Assembly (NCBI GenBank): GCA_021785795.1
Contig: JAJYEK010000004.1
Coordinates: 32,839-96,838 of the forward strand
Source: Pseudomonadota bacterium
GTDB lineage: Bacteria > Pseudomonadota > Gammaproteobacteria > Acidiferrobacterales > UBA6901
Direction of reading: 5' to 3'
DNA: 64,000 bases
Positions 56,259 to 64,000 of this stretch are shown piece by piece (within the stretch, counting starts at the first letter, position 1; each line of letters starts with the position of its first letter). Position numbers and translations under genes: made by a program. The notes beneath the pieces were generated by a model. It was not told where the DNA came from, searched no databases, and saw only the letters and a program-made list of their open reading frames with translations.

Positions 56259-56264
56259 TATAAT
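56259..56264 (+). promoter_or_regulatory. Candidate -10 box of pyrE
   Basis: A perfect TATAAT lies 40 bases upstream of the pyrE start. The matching -35 position (about 56236-56241) is GC-rich and poor, so this is a tentative call based on the -10 alone. Confidence 0.35.
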
Positions 56265-56303
56265 CAGGCGCCAGCATACCACCAGCGCCCAAGGAACCTA
56301 ACG

Positions 56304-56948
56304 ATGATTCGCAGCTACCAGAAGGAATTCCTCGACTTTGCCGTCAGCTCTGGCGCGCTGCGCTTTGGCGAATTCAAGCTTAAGTCAGGGCGCAGCAGTC
56401 CCTATTTTTTCAATACCGGCACTTTCAATACTGGCGGCCGGCTGGCACAGCTCGGTCGCTTCTATGCGCATGCAATTCTCGATTCCGGGCTGCAGTTCGA
56501 CATGATTTTTGGTCCTGCCTACAAAGGTATTCCGCTGGCGGCTGCGGTTACCATTGCGCTTGCCGATCACCATGGACGCGATGTTCCCTATGCCTTCAAC
56601 CGCAAGGAGGCCAAGGATCACGCTGAAGGCGGAATCATCGTGGGATCCCCGCTGCAGGGGAAGGTGTTGATTATCGATGACGTCATTTCGGCCGGAATAT
56701 CCATCGGAGAGTCTGTAGAAATCATACGCACCGCCGGCGCGTCTGCGGCGGGTGCGGTCATTGCACTCAACCGACAGGAGCGCGGTTTTGGAACTTCCTC
56801 GGCAGTGGCGGAAGCGGAGAGCCGTTATGGTCTGCGGATCACAAGCATTGTCACGCTCGACACGCTGGTACAGTACCTGACATCAAATCCCGTGCAACGC
56901 CAGCATCTCGATGCCATCCGCAGCTACCGCGCGCTGTACGGTGCTTAG
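56304..56948 (+). CDS. pyrE: Orotate phosphoribosyltransferase
   Basis: Converts orotate and PRPP to OMP in pyrimidine synthesis. 214 residues, normal length. Signatures: RSYQKEFLDFAVSSGALRFGEFKLKSGRSSPYFFNTGTF, FGPAYKGIPLAA, the flexible NRKEAKDHAEGG loop, and the PRPP motif VLIIDDVISAGISI. The ATG at 56304 has AAGGA upstream; the frame is open further 5' but without similarity. Together with pyrB it covers two steps of the pathway in this window. Confidence 0.97.
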   Translation: MIRSYQKEFLDFAVSSGALRFGEFKLKSGRSSPYFFNTGTFNTGGRLAQLGRFYAHAILDSGLQFDMIFGPAYKGIPLAAAVTIALADHHGRDVPYAFNRKEAKDHAEGGIIVGSPLQGKVLIIDDVISAGISIGESVEIIRTAGASAAGAVIALNRQERGFGTSSAVAEAESRYGLRITSIVTLDTLVQYLTSNPVQRQHLDAIRSYRALYGA

Positions 56949-57007
56949 CCTGCCGGCGGCACAGGCGCCCGCTCGGAACTTCCGCGAGTGCGGTCGGGCT
57001 CACGGGC

Positions 57008-57430
57008 TTATTTGCCGCTCGCCGCATTGCGGCGTTCTCGAAAATGAGTGGTGGCATCATCCTGCGGTGCGTGAATCATGCCTTCGCAGACTGCGCCTTC
57101 GGCAATCGCGATCCTGCTGCTCGTCAGGTTACCGGCAACACGGGCGCTGGACGCAAGCTCCAGCTTCTCACGTGCCACCACATCACCCTCAACTCTTCCC
57201 GCAATGAACACATGGGTCGCCGTGATCGTTCCCTTCCAGACTGATCCGGGGGCCAGAACGAGACTTCCATCGAGCACGCCATCACCCTCGACCGCTCCGT
57301 AGATAATGCTGTTTTCAGCGCCTGTTATGCAGCCCCGAATGGCCGTGCCGATGCCCACAACGCTGCGAAACTCGCCTGCACTGTCAAGAATGCGACGATG
57401 CCGTCCCCAGCGGAATAGCCAATCAAGCAT
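57008..57430 (-). CDS. Bactofilin family cytoskeletal protein
   Basis: A 140-residue polymer-forming protein (DUF583). The central beta-helix has the typical short repeating pattern (GIGTAIRGCITGAENSIIYGAVEGDGVLDGSLVLAPGSVWKGTITATHVFIAGRVEGDVV, read as repeats), flanked by a short membrane-targeting N-terminus (MLDWLFRWGR) and a charged tail. Bactofilins assemble without nucleotide into filaments that place other proteins, including pilus or cell-wall factors. No M23 peptidase, a common neighbour, is adjacent. Confidence 0.9.
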   Translation of the reverse strand: MLDWLFRWGRHRRILDSAGEFRSVVGIGTAIRGCITGAENSIIYGAVEGDGVLDGSLVLAPGSVWKGTITATHVFIAGRVEGDVVAREKLELASSARVAGNLTSSRIAIAEGAVCEGMIHAPQDDATTHFRERRNAASGK

Positions 57431-57530
57431 GAAAATCCGTCACCTCGACCAAACGCCGTGAAGGCGGCCGCGCAAAGAGTAAGGGGAAAGTGTCACGAAC
57501 GCAACGCAGGCCGCATGCGGGCATGCAGAT

Positions 57531-58286
57531 TCAGGTCAGAAGCTTGATTCCAACCACGATCGTGATCGCCTCAAAGGCACGCTTGATCCAGCGGTTGCCA
57601 CTGGTGATCGACCAGTGGGCCCCAAAATAGCCGCCAAGCAGCGAACCCGCCAGCAAAGCCGGTACCCATGACCATCGCACCTGTCCGAGCACGCCCAGTG
57701 TCAGCGCGCCCGTTCCGTTCCAGAACATGCCCACCAGCACCAGAGTGTAGGCAACAGCCCTTCGATAATCGAGGCCAAACCACCGGACCAGCCACATCGT
57801 GCAAAACAGTCCCGTGCCAGAAGTGAGAGAGCCATTCAGAAAGCCGATCAGGAACAGGCCCGCGCCGCCGGCCGCATAGCCGGCAAAGTGGCGATTGCGC
57901 GGAATATGTTCCTGTCCGAGCCGGCGGTTCGAAAGGGAATACACGCCCAGCCCAATGGTGAGCATGCCCAGCAGCGTTTCGGCAGCAGCAGCCGGTATGT
58001 GCAGAATCGCAACCGCGCCCAAGGCAACCCCAGGGACACCGCAGGCAAGGATGATCAGCGAGAAACGCCACTTGAGCGAACGCTCGCGCAGGTGGCGCAG
58101 CGTTGCTCCTACGCCGAGAGCCACAGTCGCCACCTTGTGGGTGGCAAGGGCAGCCGCAAACGGCAACCCCAGGAATATCAGCGCTGGAAACTGAAGCAGG
58201 CCAGCCCCGCCTCCGGCGAATGCGGCAAAGCTGTTCGCGGTCAAGGCTACCAGCAACAGCAGGAACTGCTGCGGCCAAAGGCCCAT
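57531..58286 (-). CDS. TauE/SafE family anion exporter
   Basis: A 251-residue inner-membrane protein with about eight helices, of the sulfite exporter TauE/SafE family (UPF0721). The two-repeat pattern is visible: FAGGGAGLLQFPALIFLGLPFAAALATHKVATVALG in the first half and GFLNGSLTSGTGLFCTMWLVRWFGLDYRRAVAYT in the second. In a sulfur oxidiser a role in moving sulfite or a sulfonate is plausible, but family substrates vary and nothing here fixes it. It lies about 100 bases upstream of bactofilin on the same strand. Confidence 0.88.
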   Translation of the reverse strand: MGLWPQQFLLLLVALTANSFAAFAGGGAGLLQFPALIFLGLPFAAALATHKVATVALGVGATLRHLRERSLKWRFSLIILACGVPGVALGAVAILHIPAAAAETLLGMLTIGLGVYSLSNRRLGQEHIPRNRHFAGYAAGGAGLFLIGFLNGSLTSGTGLFCTMWLVRWFGLDYRRAVAYTLVLVGMFWNGTGALTLGVLGQVRWSWVPALLAGSLLGGYFGAHWSITSGNRWIKRAFEAITIVVGIKLLT

Positions 58287-58454
58287 TCAGCCGCCTACCG
58301 GGCCGCCCGCAGACAGCAGCGAACATCGGCGCCTGCCAGCCCCACGCTCGGCGGCTCGCGCGACGCGATTGGCGGTTTGCAGCCCGCGCCTGTTGACTTT
58401 TCGGCCCGCGTCCCTAGTCTTGAGTTGCCAGCCAGCGAAGGAGCAATTCTGTCC

Positions 58455-59108
58455 ATGGGCCTCAAACATACCACAGTTGCCATCTGTTTCCTGTCGATAG
58501 TGCTAGGACTGAAGCCGGGGTTCGCCGCCAGCGGCTTCGTGATCAAGAAATGCCGCGGTGCAAATGGCGAGTGGTATTACGGAGACACTGCCGACCGGGC
58601 CTGCGCGCATTCCAAAGTGACAGAGCTCACCGATTCGGGGATAAAAACCAAGGAACTCGCTGCCCCACCGACAGCCGCGCAGCTCAAGAAAGATGCCGGG
58701 GCGCTTGCAAAATCCAAAAAAGCCAAGGAATTGGCAAAAGCGCGGGCGCGCCGCGATCGCATTCTCCTGTCAATGTACGCCAGCGCCGGCGATATTACCT
58801 ATGTCCGCGACCGCAAGATCTCGGACATCAATGGATTAATCGTGGGCGAGCAGGATACCCTGAAATCGCTGCAGGCAACCCTTCCGCGTTTGCAGGCCCA
58901 GGAAACCGTGGAGGCTTCCACCAATAAGTCCATGGCAGCCGAAACAGCACGAATCATCGCCAACACCAAGGCACAGATCGCCACGCATGAGGCAAACATC
59001 CAGAAAGATCAACGGGAAATCGCAGCGGTACGCAAGCAGGCTGCTGTCGACCTGATTCGTTTCCGGAAGCTTAAAGACCAATCGCCGGCCATTGCCGCAG
59101 CGCCGTGA
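58455..59108 (+). CDS. Exported DUF4124-type protein with coiled coil
   Basis: A 217-residue periplasmic protein. The signal peptide is clear (TTVAICFLSIVLGLKPGFAAS, cleavage near residue 25). A short DUF4124-like domain follows (FVIKKCRGANGEWYYGDTADRACAHS), then a long helical part rich in Lys, Ala and Glu that probably forms a coiled coil (about 75-205). AAGGAG lies 11 bases before the ATG at 58455. Role is unknown; such proteins are common in beta- and gammaproteobacteria. Confidence 0.85.
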   Translation: MGLKHTTVAICFLSIVLGLKPGFAASGFVIKKCRGANGEWYYGDTADRACAHSKVTELTDSGIKTKELAAPPTAAQLKKDAGALAKSKKAKELAKARARRDRILLSMYASAGDITYVRDRKISDINGLIVGEQDTLKSLQATLPRLQAQETVEASTNKSMAAETARIIANTKAQIATHEANIQKDQREIAAVRKQAAVDLIRFRKLKDQSPAIAAAP

Positions 59109-59114
59109 GGGAAG

Positions 59115-59137
59115 AGGGCCCAGATTCCGCTGGCCCT
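59115..59137. terminator. Possible bidirectional hairpin between convergent genes
   Basis: AGGGCC-AG pairs with CT-GGCCCT across a 5-6 base loop with one bulged C, exactly between the stops of the DUF4124 gene and moaE. There is no T-run on either side, so termination is only a suggestion from position. Confidence 0.3.
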
Positions 59138-59561
59138 ATTCCGGAATCACCCAGCGCCGGCCGGTGGCCGTCTGTTCATGCTTCCAGAACGGGGCGCGCG
59201 TCTTGAGTTCATCGATGATATAGCGACAGGCCCGAAACGCTACGTCGCGGTGCGCCGACCAGACGGCAACCAAAACTATGGGGTCGGCAGGAACCAGCCG
59301 CCCGTATCGGTGAATCACCAGCGGTTCCAGGATCTCCCACCGGTCTGAAGCCTCACGGATGACCTTCTCGAGATGCTTTTCCGTCATCCCGGGGTAGTGC
59401 TCCAGCGACATCTCGGCCACGACCTGCCCCTGGTTGAAATCCCTGAGGCTACCAATAAACACCGCGGTCGCACCAAACGTTCCGACCCATTGCTGATGAC
59501 GACGTTCGTGGGCGGCAATTTCCGCCCAAGGATCCAGGGGTTGCGATTGAACCCGGACCAT
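59136..59561 (-). CDS. moaE: Molybdopterin synthase large subunit
   Basis: Catalytic subunit of MPT synthase, which converts cyclic pyranopterin monophosphate to molybdopterin. 141 residues. The family core is clear: AAVFIGSLRDFNQGQVVAEMSLEHYPGMTEKHLEKVI, LVIHRYGRLVPADPIVLVAVWSAHRDVAFRACRYIIDELKTRAPFWKHE (in pieces), with the active-site lysines near KTRAPFWKHE. Its ATG follows the moaD stop directly (TAGATG). The molybdenum cofactor would serve enzymes not seen in the window, possibly a SoeABC or SorAB sulfite dehydrogenase. Confidence 0.95.
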   Translation of the reverse strand: MVRVQSQPLDPWAEIAAHERRHQQWVGTFGATAVFIGSLRDFNQGQVVAEMSLEHYPGMTEKHLEKVIREASDRWEILEPLVIHRYGRLVPADPIVLVAVWSAHRDVAFRACRYIIDELKTRAPFWKHEQTATGRRWVIPE

Positions 59562-59795
59562 CTAGCCCCCCGTTACCGGCGGAAAGAATGCCACTTCGTC
59601 ACCGGGATGCACAGGATGGTCCATGAGCGCATATTCCTGATTGACGGCAACCAAAACCTGGGCGGCAGGGGCATCCCCCGACACCCGGCGCCACACGTCC
59701 GCTGCACACGCGATGCCTCGGGCATCAATCAGTTCTTGCTCTTTTCCAAGGCGCTCACGCACCCCTGCAAAGAAGCGGACACTGATCGTGTTCAC
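59562..59795 (-). CDS. moaD: Molybdopterin synthase sulfur carrier subunit
   Basis: Ubiquitin-like sulfur carrier, 77 residues, ending in the required Gly-Gly (FFPPVTGG) that is thiocarboxylated. The beginning ISVRFFAGVRERLGKEQELI is typical. I set the start at the GTG at 59795 (VNTISVRF), the normal length; the open frame further upstream has no similarity. It is immediately followed by moaE (TAGATG). Other moa genes are not in view. Confidence 0.92.
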   Translation of the reverse strand: MNTISVRFFAGVRERLGKEQELIDARGIACAADVWRRVSGDAPAAQVLVAVNQEYALMDHPVHPGDEVAFFPPVTGG

Positions 59796-60340
59796 GGGTT
59801 GCCGCCGGCTACCTGAACGAGAACGTCCCAGAAAGCCAGCTCGGCATTTCCTGAGCAGGATTCCGGGAAATTCCTGGACGCACAGGCAGGCTCCCAAACC
59901 ATTAAAAGGGTCCCCGTTGACCGTACCGGCCCATATTCGGCCATTCCACGGACTGTGACTGGATTTGTGGTCTCACAAGACCTCCTCATCTATAGGGTTT
60001 TCCGGTCTGTTGGCACCACACCGCACTTTCGCAAAATGCGCTAAACTGCTAATTTCTGCAAGCTTTGCCGGGCGAGATATGGATGCTGGTGGGATGCCAA
60101 TCAGCATCAACTTTGTATTAACTATAAATAAATCGGTCTTATGCGAGACCGCAGTAATACTAATTAGTTTTGCACCTCCTAACGCTTTAAAGTCGCCTGT
60201 TATTTCGCCTCCGGCTTTAAGGTCCGGCGCCAGGGTGCGGTTCGAACCCGGCAGAGGGCTTTTGCTCCCAGCTTTGAAGGTTTAGGAGACGGCGGTGAGT
60301 TCATCCGTGTAACTGGCGTTGTTATAGAGGAAACAAATAG
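59796..60340. other. Divergent regulatory region between moaD and sat
   Basis: This 545-base region lacks a credible gene. Its middle (about 60105-60195) is AT-rich and probably carries the sat promoter; a perfect 6-bp hairpin CGGTCT-6-AGACCG lies at 60134-60151. Nearer sat there is a GTG-started 5-codon frame after TAGGAG (about 60284-60312), too short to interpret. The sat ribosome site GAGGAAAC is at about 60328-60335. A TTCGAAC-containing stretch at 60240 looks like a tRNA T-arm but does not fold as one. Confidence 0.4.
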
Positions 60341-61555
60341 ATGGCAAAACTAGTTAAACCACACGGCAGCGATACCCTCAAGCCTCTGTTGCTCGAGGGC
60401 GCTGCGCTCAAGGCCGGGCTAGAACACGCGAAATCTTTGCCGAAGGTGAAGATTTCCTCACGCGAAACCGGCGACCTAATTATGATGGGTATTGGCGGCT
60501 TCACGCCTCTTGAAGGATTCATGACGCGGGCCGACTGGGAAGGCGTTTGTGACGGCATGAAGATGGCCAACGGCTTGTTCTGGCCGATCCCGATCACCCT
60601 ATCTACCGACAAGTCGACCGCCGACAGCATCAAAACCGGCGCGGAAATCGCCCTGGTGGACAAGGAAACCGGCGAAACGATGGCCACGATGAAGGTCACC
60701 GAAAAATACACCATCGATAAGTCCCACGAATGCATGATGGTGTACAAAACTGCCGACCTCGAGCATCCCGGCGTTAAGATGGTGATGGAACAGGGGGAGG
60801 TGAATCTGGCAGGACCGGTCAAGGTTCTATCCCAGGGAGATTTTCCCAAAAAGTATTCCAACTACATGACCCCCGCCCAAACCCGCAAGCTGTTCGAGGA
60901 AAAGGGTTGGTCCACGGTTGCCGCATTTCAGACGCGCAACCCCATGCATCGCTCCCACGAATACCTTGCCAAAGTCGCCGTCGAGACCCTCGACGGCGTG
61001 CTGATCCATTCGTTGCTGGGCAAGCTCAAGCCCGGCGATATCCCGGCGGAGGTTCGCTCCGAAGCTATCGCCACATTGATCGACAAGTATTTCGTCAAGA
61101 ATACCGTGGTGCAGTCCGGCTATCCGCTCGACATGCGCTATGCAGGTCCCCGCGAGGCGTTGCTACATGCGCTGTTTCGGCAGAACTACGGCTGCTCGCA
61201 CCTCATTGTCGGCCGCGACCATGCCGGCGTCGGCGATTACTACGGACCTTTCGACGCCCACAAGATTTTCGACGAGATCCCGCAGGATGCCCTTCAGACC
61301 AAAGCCCTGAAGATCGATTGGACCTTCTGGTGCTTCAAGTGCGGTGGCATGGCAAGCGCACGCACCTGTCCGCATGAGGCTGGCGACCGCCTGCTTCTAT
61401 CCGGGACGAAGCTGCGCAAGGCGCTTTCGGAAGGCGCACCGGTTCCGGCGGAGTTCAGCCGTCCAGAAGTACTCGAGATCCTGCGCAAGTACTATGCGGG
61501 CCTTCAGGATCACGAACGCGTAGAAGTCAAGCTGAGCGGCCATTCGGCGAAGTGA
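60341..61555 (+). CDS. sat: ATP sulfurylase, dissimilatory type
   Basis: Sulfate adenylyltransferase, 404 residues, single-chain homo-oligomeric type. In sulfur oxidisers it runs in the ATP-forming direction: APS plus pyrophosphate to sulfate plus ATP. The active-site motif [15 protein letters not shown] (Gln-x-Arg-Asn-Pro-x-His-x-x-His, about residues 195-205), [17 protein letters not shown] and [18 protein letters not shown] are intact. A cysteine/histidine pair with zinc-ligand spacing ([19 protein letters not shown]) is typical of the dissimilatory form. It heads sat-aprB-aprA. Confidence 0.96.
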   Translation: MAKLVKPHGSDTLKPLLLEGAALKAGLEHAKSLPKVKISSRETGDLIMMGIGGFTPLEGFMTRADWEGVCDGMKMANGLFWPIPITLSTDKSTADSIKTGAEIALVDKETGETMATMKVTEKYTIDKSHECMMVYKTADLEHPGVKMVMEQGEVNLAGPVKVLSQGDFPKKYSNYMTPAQTRKLFEEKGWSTVAAFQTRNPMHRSHEYLAKVAVETLDGVLIHSLLGKLKPGDIPAEVRSEAIATLIDKYFVKNTVVQSGYPLDMRYAGPREALLHALFRQNYGCSHLIVGRDHAGVGDYYGPFDAHKIFDEIPQDALQTKALKIDWTFWCFKCGGMASARTCPHEAGDRLLLSGTKLRKALSEGAPVPAEFSRPEVLEILRKYYAGLQDHERVEVKLSGHSAK

Positions 61556-61661
61556 CCGTTGCCGCCAGATTCTTTGAGATGGACGAACAGCCCACTGGGT
61601 ACGAGTTCGGAAGCAATACTGGCCAATACGTTAACAGTTCAACCCAAGATGGAGAGTAACC

Positions 61662-62129
61662 ATGCCAACATTCGTACGTACCGACAAATGTGATGGCTGC
61701 AAGGGTCAGGACAAGACCGCTTGCATGTACATCTGCCCGCATGACCTGATGCTGCTGGACAAGGACGGTTCCAAGACCGGCCATGCCATGAAGGCGTTCA
61801 ACCAAGAACCCGAGCAGTGCTGGGAATGCTATTCATGCGTCAAGATCTGCCCGCAGAACGCCATCGAGGCGCGCCACTATGCCGACGTCGTTCCGCTCGG
61901 GGGTTCGGTGCAGCCCCTGCGTGGAACGGACTCGATCATGTGGACGATCAAATTCCGCAACGGCAACATGAAGCGTTTCAAATTCCCCATCCGCACCACC
62001 GCCGAGGGGTCGATCAACCCTTACGCGAACAAGCCGAAGCCGGACATCAAGGACATTGGAAACCCTGCCCTGTTCACCGAGGCAAATCCGTACAAGTGCG
62101 ACCGCAGCCAGCTGCTGCACGCCAAGTAA
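61662..62129 (+). CDS. aprB: Adenylylsulfate reductase beta subunit
   Basis: Iron-sulfur subunit of APS reductase that carries electrons to or from AprA. 155 residues. Eight cysteines for two [4Fe-4S] clusters are present in CDGCKGQDKTACMYICPHD (residues 8-26) and CWECYSCVKICPQNAIEARHY (about 47-67). The C-terminal tail after DSIMWTIKFRNGNMKRFKFPIRTT wraps the alpha subunit in known structures. GGAG precedes the ATG at 61662. It lies between sat and aprA. Confidence 0.97.
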   Translation: MPTFVRTDKCDGCKGQDKTACMYICPHDLMLLDKDGSKTGHAMKAFNQEPEQCWECYSCVKICPQNAIEARHYADVVPLGGSVQPLRGTDSIMWTIKFRNGNMKRFKFPIRTTAEGSINPYANKPKPDIKDIGNPALFTEANPYKCDRSQLLHAK

Positions 62130-62205
62130 GATACTTCAACACGCATCCGGCCTAGGGGGACCGTAGTCGTTCCCGCCGGGTGCGAACAAATTGGAAGGTG
62201 GAAAT

Positions 62206-64000
62206 ATGTCTACAGATGCAACTTTTGGGAATCCACAGGTAATCGAGGAAGAGGTCGACATCCTGATTATCGGTGGCGGCATGGCCGCATGCGGCTGCGC
62301 CTACGAGATGATGCGCTGGGTAGAAGGCACCGGCCTCAAGATCAAGCTGGTCGATAAGGCCGCCATGGACCGTTCCGGTGCGGTGGCGCAGGGCCTTTCT
62401 GCGATCAACACGTACATGGGCGGCCAGGATCCTGCTGATTACGCGCGCATGGTTGCCAACGACCTGATGGGCATTACCCGTGACGATTTGGCGTACGACG
62501 TCGGCCGCCACGTAGACGATTCTGTTCACCTGTTCGAAGAATGGGGCCTGCCTATCTGGAAGCAGCCCGGCGACGAAGGCAAGTCGCTCAAAGATGGTGG
62601 CAAGCCGGTGCGTTCTGGCAAGTGGCAGATCATGATCAACGGCGAGTCGTACAAGGTGATCGTGGCCGAAGCCGCCAAGAAGGCTCTGGGAATGGCCAAC
62701 ATCCAGGAGCGCATTTTCATCGTCAAACTGGTCAACGACAAGAACGACCCGACGCGCGTCGCTGGCGCCGTAGGCTTCTCAGTACGTGAACACAAGGTGT
62801 ACGTGTACAAGTTCAAGGCTTGCCTGCTGGCCGCCGGCGGTGCCGTAAACATCTTCCGTCCGCGTTCCGTGGGCGAAGGCACGGGCCGCGCCTGGTATCC
62901 GGTGTGGAATGCCGGCTCGACCTACGCGATGGCCGCCGAGGCCGGCGCGGAACTCACCATGATGGAAAACCGCTTCGTGCCCGCCCGCTTCAAGGACGGT
63001 TACGGTCCGGTGGGCGCCTGGTTCCTGCTGTTCAAAGCCAAGGCCGTCAACGCCTTCGGCGAAGTGTACATGGACAAGAACAAGGAGATGCTCAAGCAGT
63101 ATCCGCCGTACGGCCTGGCGGCGGTACCAGCATCCTGCCTGCGCAACCACCTGATGATGCACGAGATGAAGGAAGGCCGCGGCCCAATTTACATGGATAC
63201 GCCGACCGCGCTCGCCAAGCTCGCCGAGACCATGACCCCGAAGGAGATCAAGCATCTGGAAGCAGAGGCTTGGGAAGACTTCCTGGACATGTGCATCGGC
63301 CAGGCAGGCGTGTGGGCTGGTGAGAACATCGAGCCCGAGAAGAAGGCTTCCGAGCTCATGCCTACCGAACCCTACCTACTCGGCTCTCATTCAGGCTGCT
63401 GCGGAATCTGGGTTTCCGGACCCGAAGACCTGGGGGCCCCAAAGGAGTGGAGCTGGGGCTACCGCTCCATGACCACCGTCAAGGGGCTGTTCACTGCCGG
63501 CGACGGAGTGGGCGCGTCCGGTCACAAATTCTCCTCCGGCTCGCACGCCGAGGGCCGCATCGCCGCCAAGGGCATGATCAAGTTTGCTCTCGATAACAAG
63601 GGCTGGAAGCCGGAACTGGATACACCGGTCAATGACCTGGTGGAAGAGATCTATCGTCCGGTGCGCACCTACCTGCAGCACAAGGACTACACCACGGCCA
63701 TCGATATCAACCCGCACTACATCACGCCCAAGATGCTGCAGTTCCGCCTGCAGAAAATCATGGACGAGTACTGCGCGGGCGTGGCGACTTGGTACCAGAC
63801 CAACGCCAAGATGCTCGGCGTTTGCGAGGAAAAGCTCGAGATGCTGAAGGAAGATGCACTCAAGATGCGTGCCAAGGACCTGCACGAACTGCTCCGTGCA
63901 TGGGAGAACTACCATCGCGTTCTTACCGCTGAGGCACACATGAAGCACATCCAGTTCCGCGAGGAGTCGCGTTACCCGGGCTTCTACTATCGCATGGACT
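62206..64000 (+). CDS. aprA: Adenylylsulfate reductase alpha subunit, 3' end outside window
   Basis: FAD-containing catalytic subunit that, in sulfur oxidisers, forms APS from sulfite and AMP. About 598 codons are visible and the gene runs off the window; AprA is usually 620-660 residues, so little is missing. The ATG at 62206 follows GGAAGGTGG. The FAD dinucleotide motif DILIIGGGMAACGCAYEM (about 19-36), KAAMDRSGAVAQGLSAINTYMG, LLAAGGAVNIFRPRSVGEGTGRAWYP and FTAGDGVGASGHKFSSGSHAEGRIAAKGM are typical of AprA. It follows aprB by 76 bases. Confidence 0.97.
   Translation, partial: MSTDATFGNPQVIEEEVDILIIGGGMAACGCAYEMMRWVEGTGLKIKLVDKAAMDRSGAVAQGLSAINTYMGGQDPADYARMVANDLMGITRDDLAYDVGRHVDDSVHLFEEWGLPIWKQPGDEGKSLKDGGKPVRSGKWQIMINGESYKVIVAEAAKKALGMANIQERIFIVKLVNDKNDPTRVAGAVGFSVREHKVYVYKFKACLLAAGGAVNIFRPRSVGEGTGRAWYPVWNAGSTYAMAAEAGAELTMMENRFVPARFKDGYGPVGAWFLLFKAKAVNAFGEVYMDKNKEMLKQYPPYGLAAVPASCLRNHLMMHEMKEGRGPIYMDTPTALAKLAETMTPKEIKHLEAEAWEDFLDMCIGQAGVWAGENIEPEKKASELMPTEPYLLGSHSGCCGIWVSGPEDLGAPKEWSWGYRSMTTVKGLFTAGDGVGASGHKFSSGSHAEGRIAAKGMIKFALDNKGWKPELDTPVNDLVEEIYRPVRTYLQHKDYTTAIDINPHYITPKMLQFRLQKIMDEYCAGVATWYQTNAKMLGVCEEKLEMLKEDALKMRAKDLHELLRAWENYHRVLTAEAHMKHIQFREESRYPGFYYRMD

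Noticed and set aside
60225..60262. tRNA-like T-arm (GGTTCGAACC) upstream of sat
   Set aside because: Only three base pairs flank the loop, and no acceptor stem, anticodon arm or CCA end can be formed around it.
60296..60313. Five-codon GTG frame with a TAGGAG site before sat, possible leader peptide
   Set aside because: Too short and compositionally ordinary; no attenuator hairpin follows, so chance is more likely.

Overview
This 64 kb window looks like chromosome of a sulfur-oxidising, CO2-fixing gammaproteobacterium of about 60% GC. The evidence is a form IA RuBisCO operon with the CbbQ/CbbO activase and a divergent CbbR, a Calvin-cycle/glycolysis operon (tkt-gap-pgk-pyk-fba), and an ATP sulfurylase-APS reductase operon (sat-aprB-aprA) of the kind used to oxidise sulfite. 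The Chp twitching-chemotaxis operon, next to gshB-tonB-yqgE-ruvX-pyrRBC and pilTU, is a gammaproteobacterial gene order. The glutathione branch uses an Acidithiobacillus-type GshA. An Acidiferrobacterales-like or related purple sulfur-oxidiser lineage fits best, but this is inference from gene order and families, not from a marker gene.

Layout: 0-5.6 kb is a housekeeping edge (a partial small membrane protein, murI, SemiSWEET, a free-standing PDC/Cache sensor, beta-carbonic anhydrase, a PLP aminotransferase). 5.7-12.5 kb is the carbon-fixation cluster cbbLSQ-orf102-cbbO on the minus strand, with cbbR divergent. 12.6-20.8 kb holds a CPCC zinc-type protein and the minus-strand operon tkt-gap-pgk-pyk-fba, closed by a strong terminator. 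21.2-24.7 kb holds an inositol-phosphatase family gene, an unknown gene, a thioredoxin-fold protein and bioA.

24.7-35.1 kb is a complete type IV pilus chemosensory operon, pilG-pilH-pilI-pilJ-chpA, followed by two CheW-like genes. 35.5-42.6 kb on the plus strand is gshA-gshB-tonB-yqgE-ruvX-pyrR-pyrB-pyrC', tightly overlapped; the dihydroorotase homologue has lost its first metal-binding HxH. 42.7-44.9 kb is pilT-pilU, convergent with it. 45.1-49.0 kb is proC-yggT-yggU followed by a dynamin-like GTPase. 49.3-52.7 kb is an accessory patch: a secreted protein of unknown function, an IS5/IS1182-type insertion sequence with clear ends, and a Sel1-repeat protein.

53.3-60 kb carries an AmpG-like permease, glutaredoxin, exonuclease III, pyrE, bactofilin, a TauE/SafE exporter, a DUF4124 protein and moaD-moaE. 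60.3-64 kb is sat-aprB-aprA, with aprA running off the window.

The physiological theme is coherent: sulfite is oxidised via APS to sulfate with ATP gain (aprBA, sat), and this powers the Calvin cycle (cbb genes, tkt-gap-pgk-fba, carbonic anhydrase). I saw no CRISPR array, prophage, rRNA or convincing tRNA. The best leads for something undescribed are the 102-residue gene between cbbQ and cbbO, the structured terminator-like leader upstream of tkt, the stand-alone dynamin-like GTPase, and the secreted protein beside the IS element.
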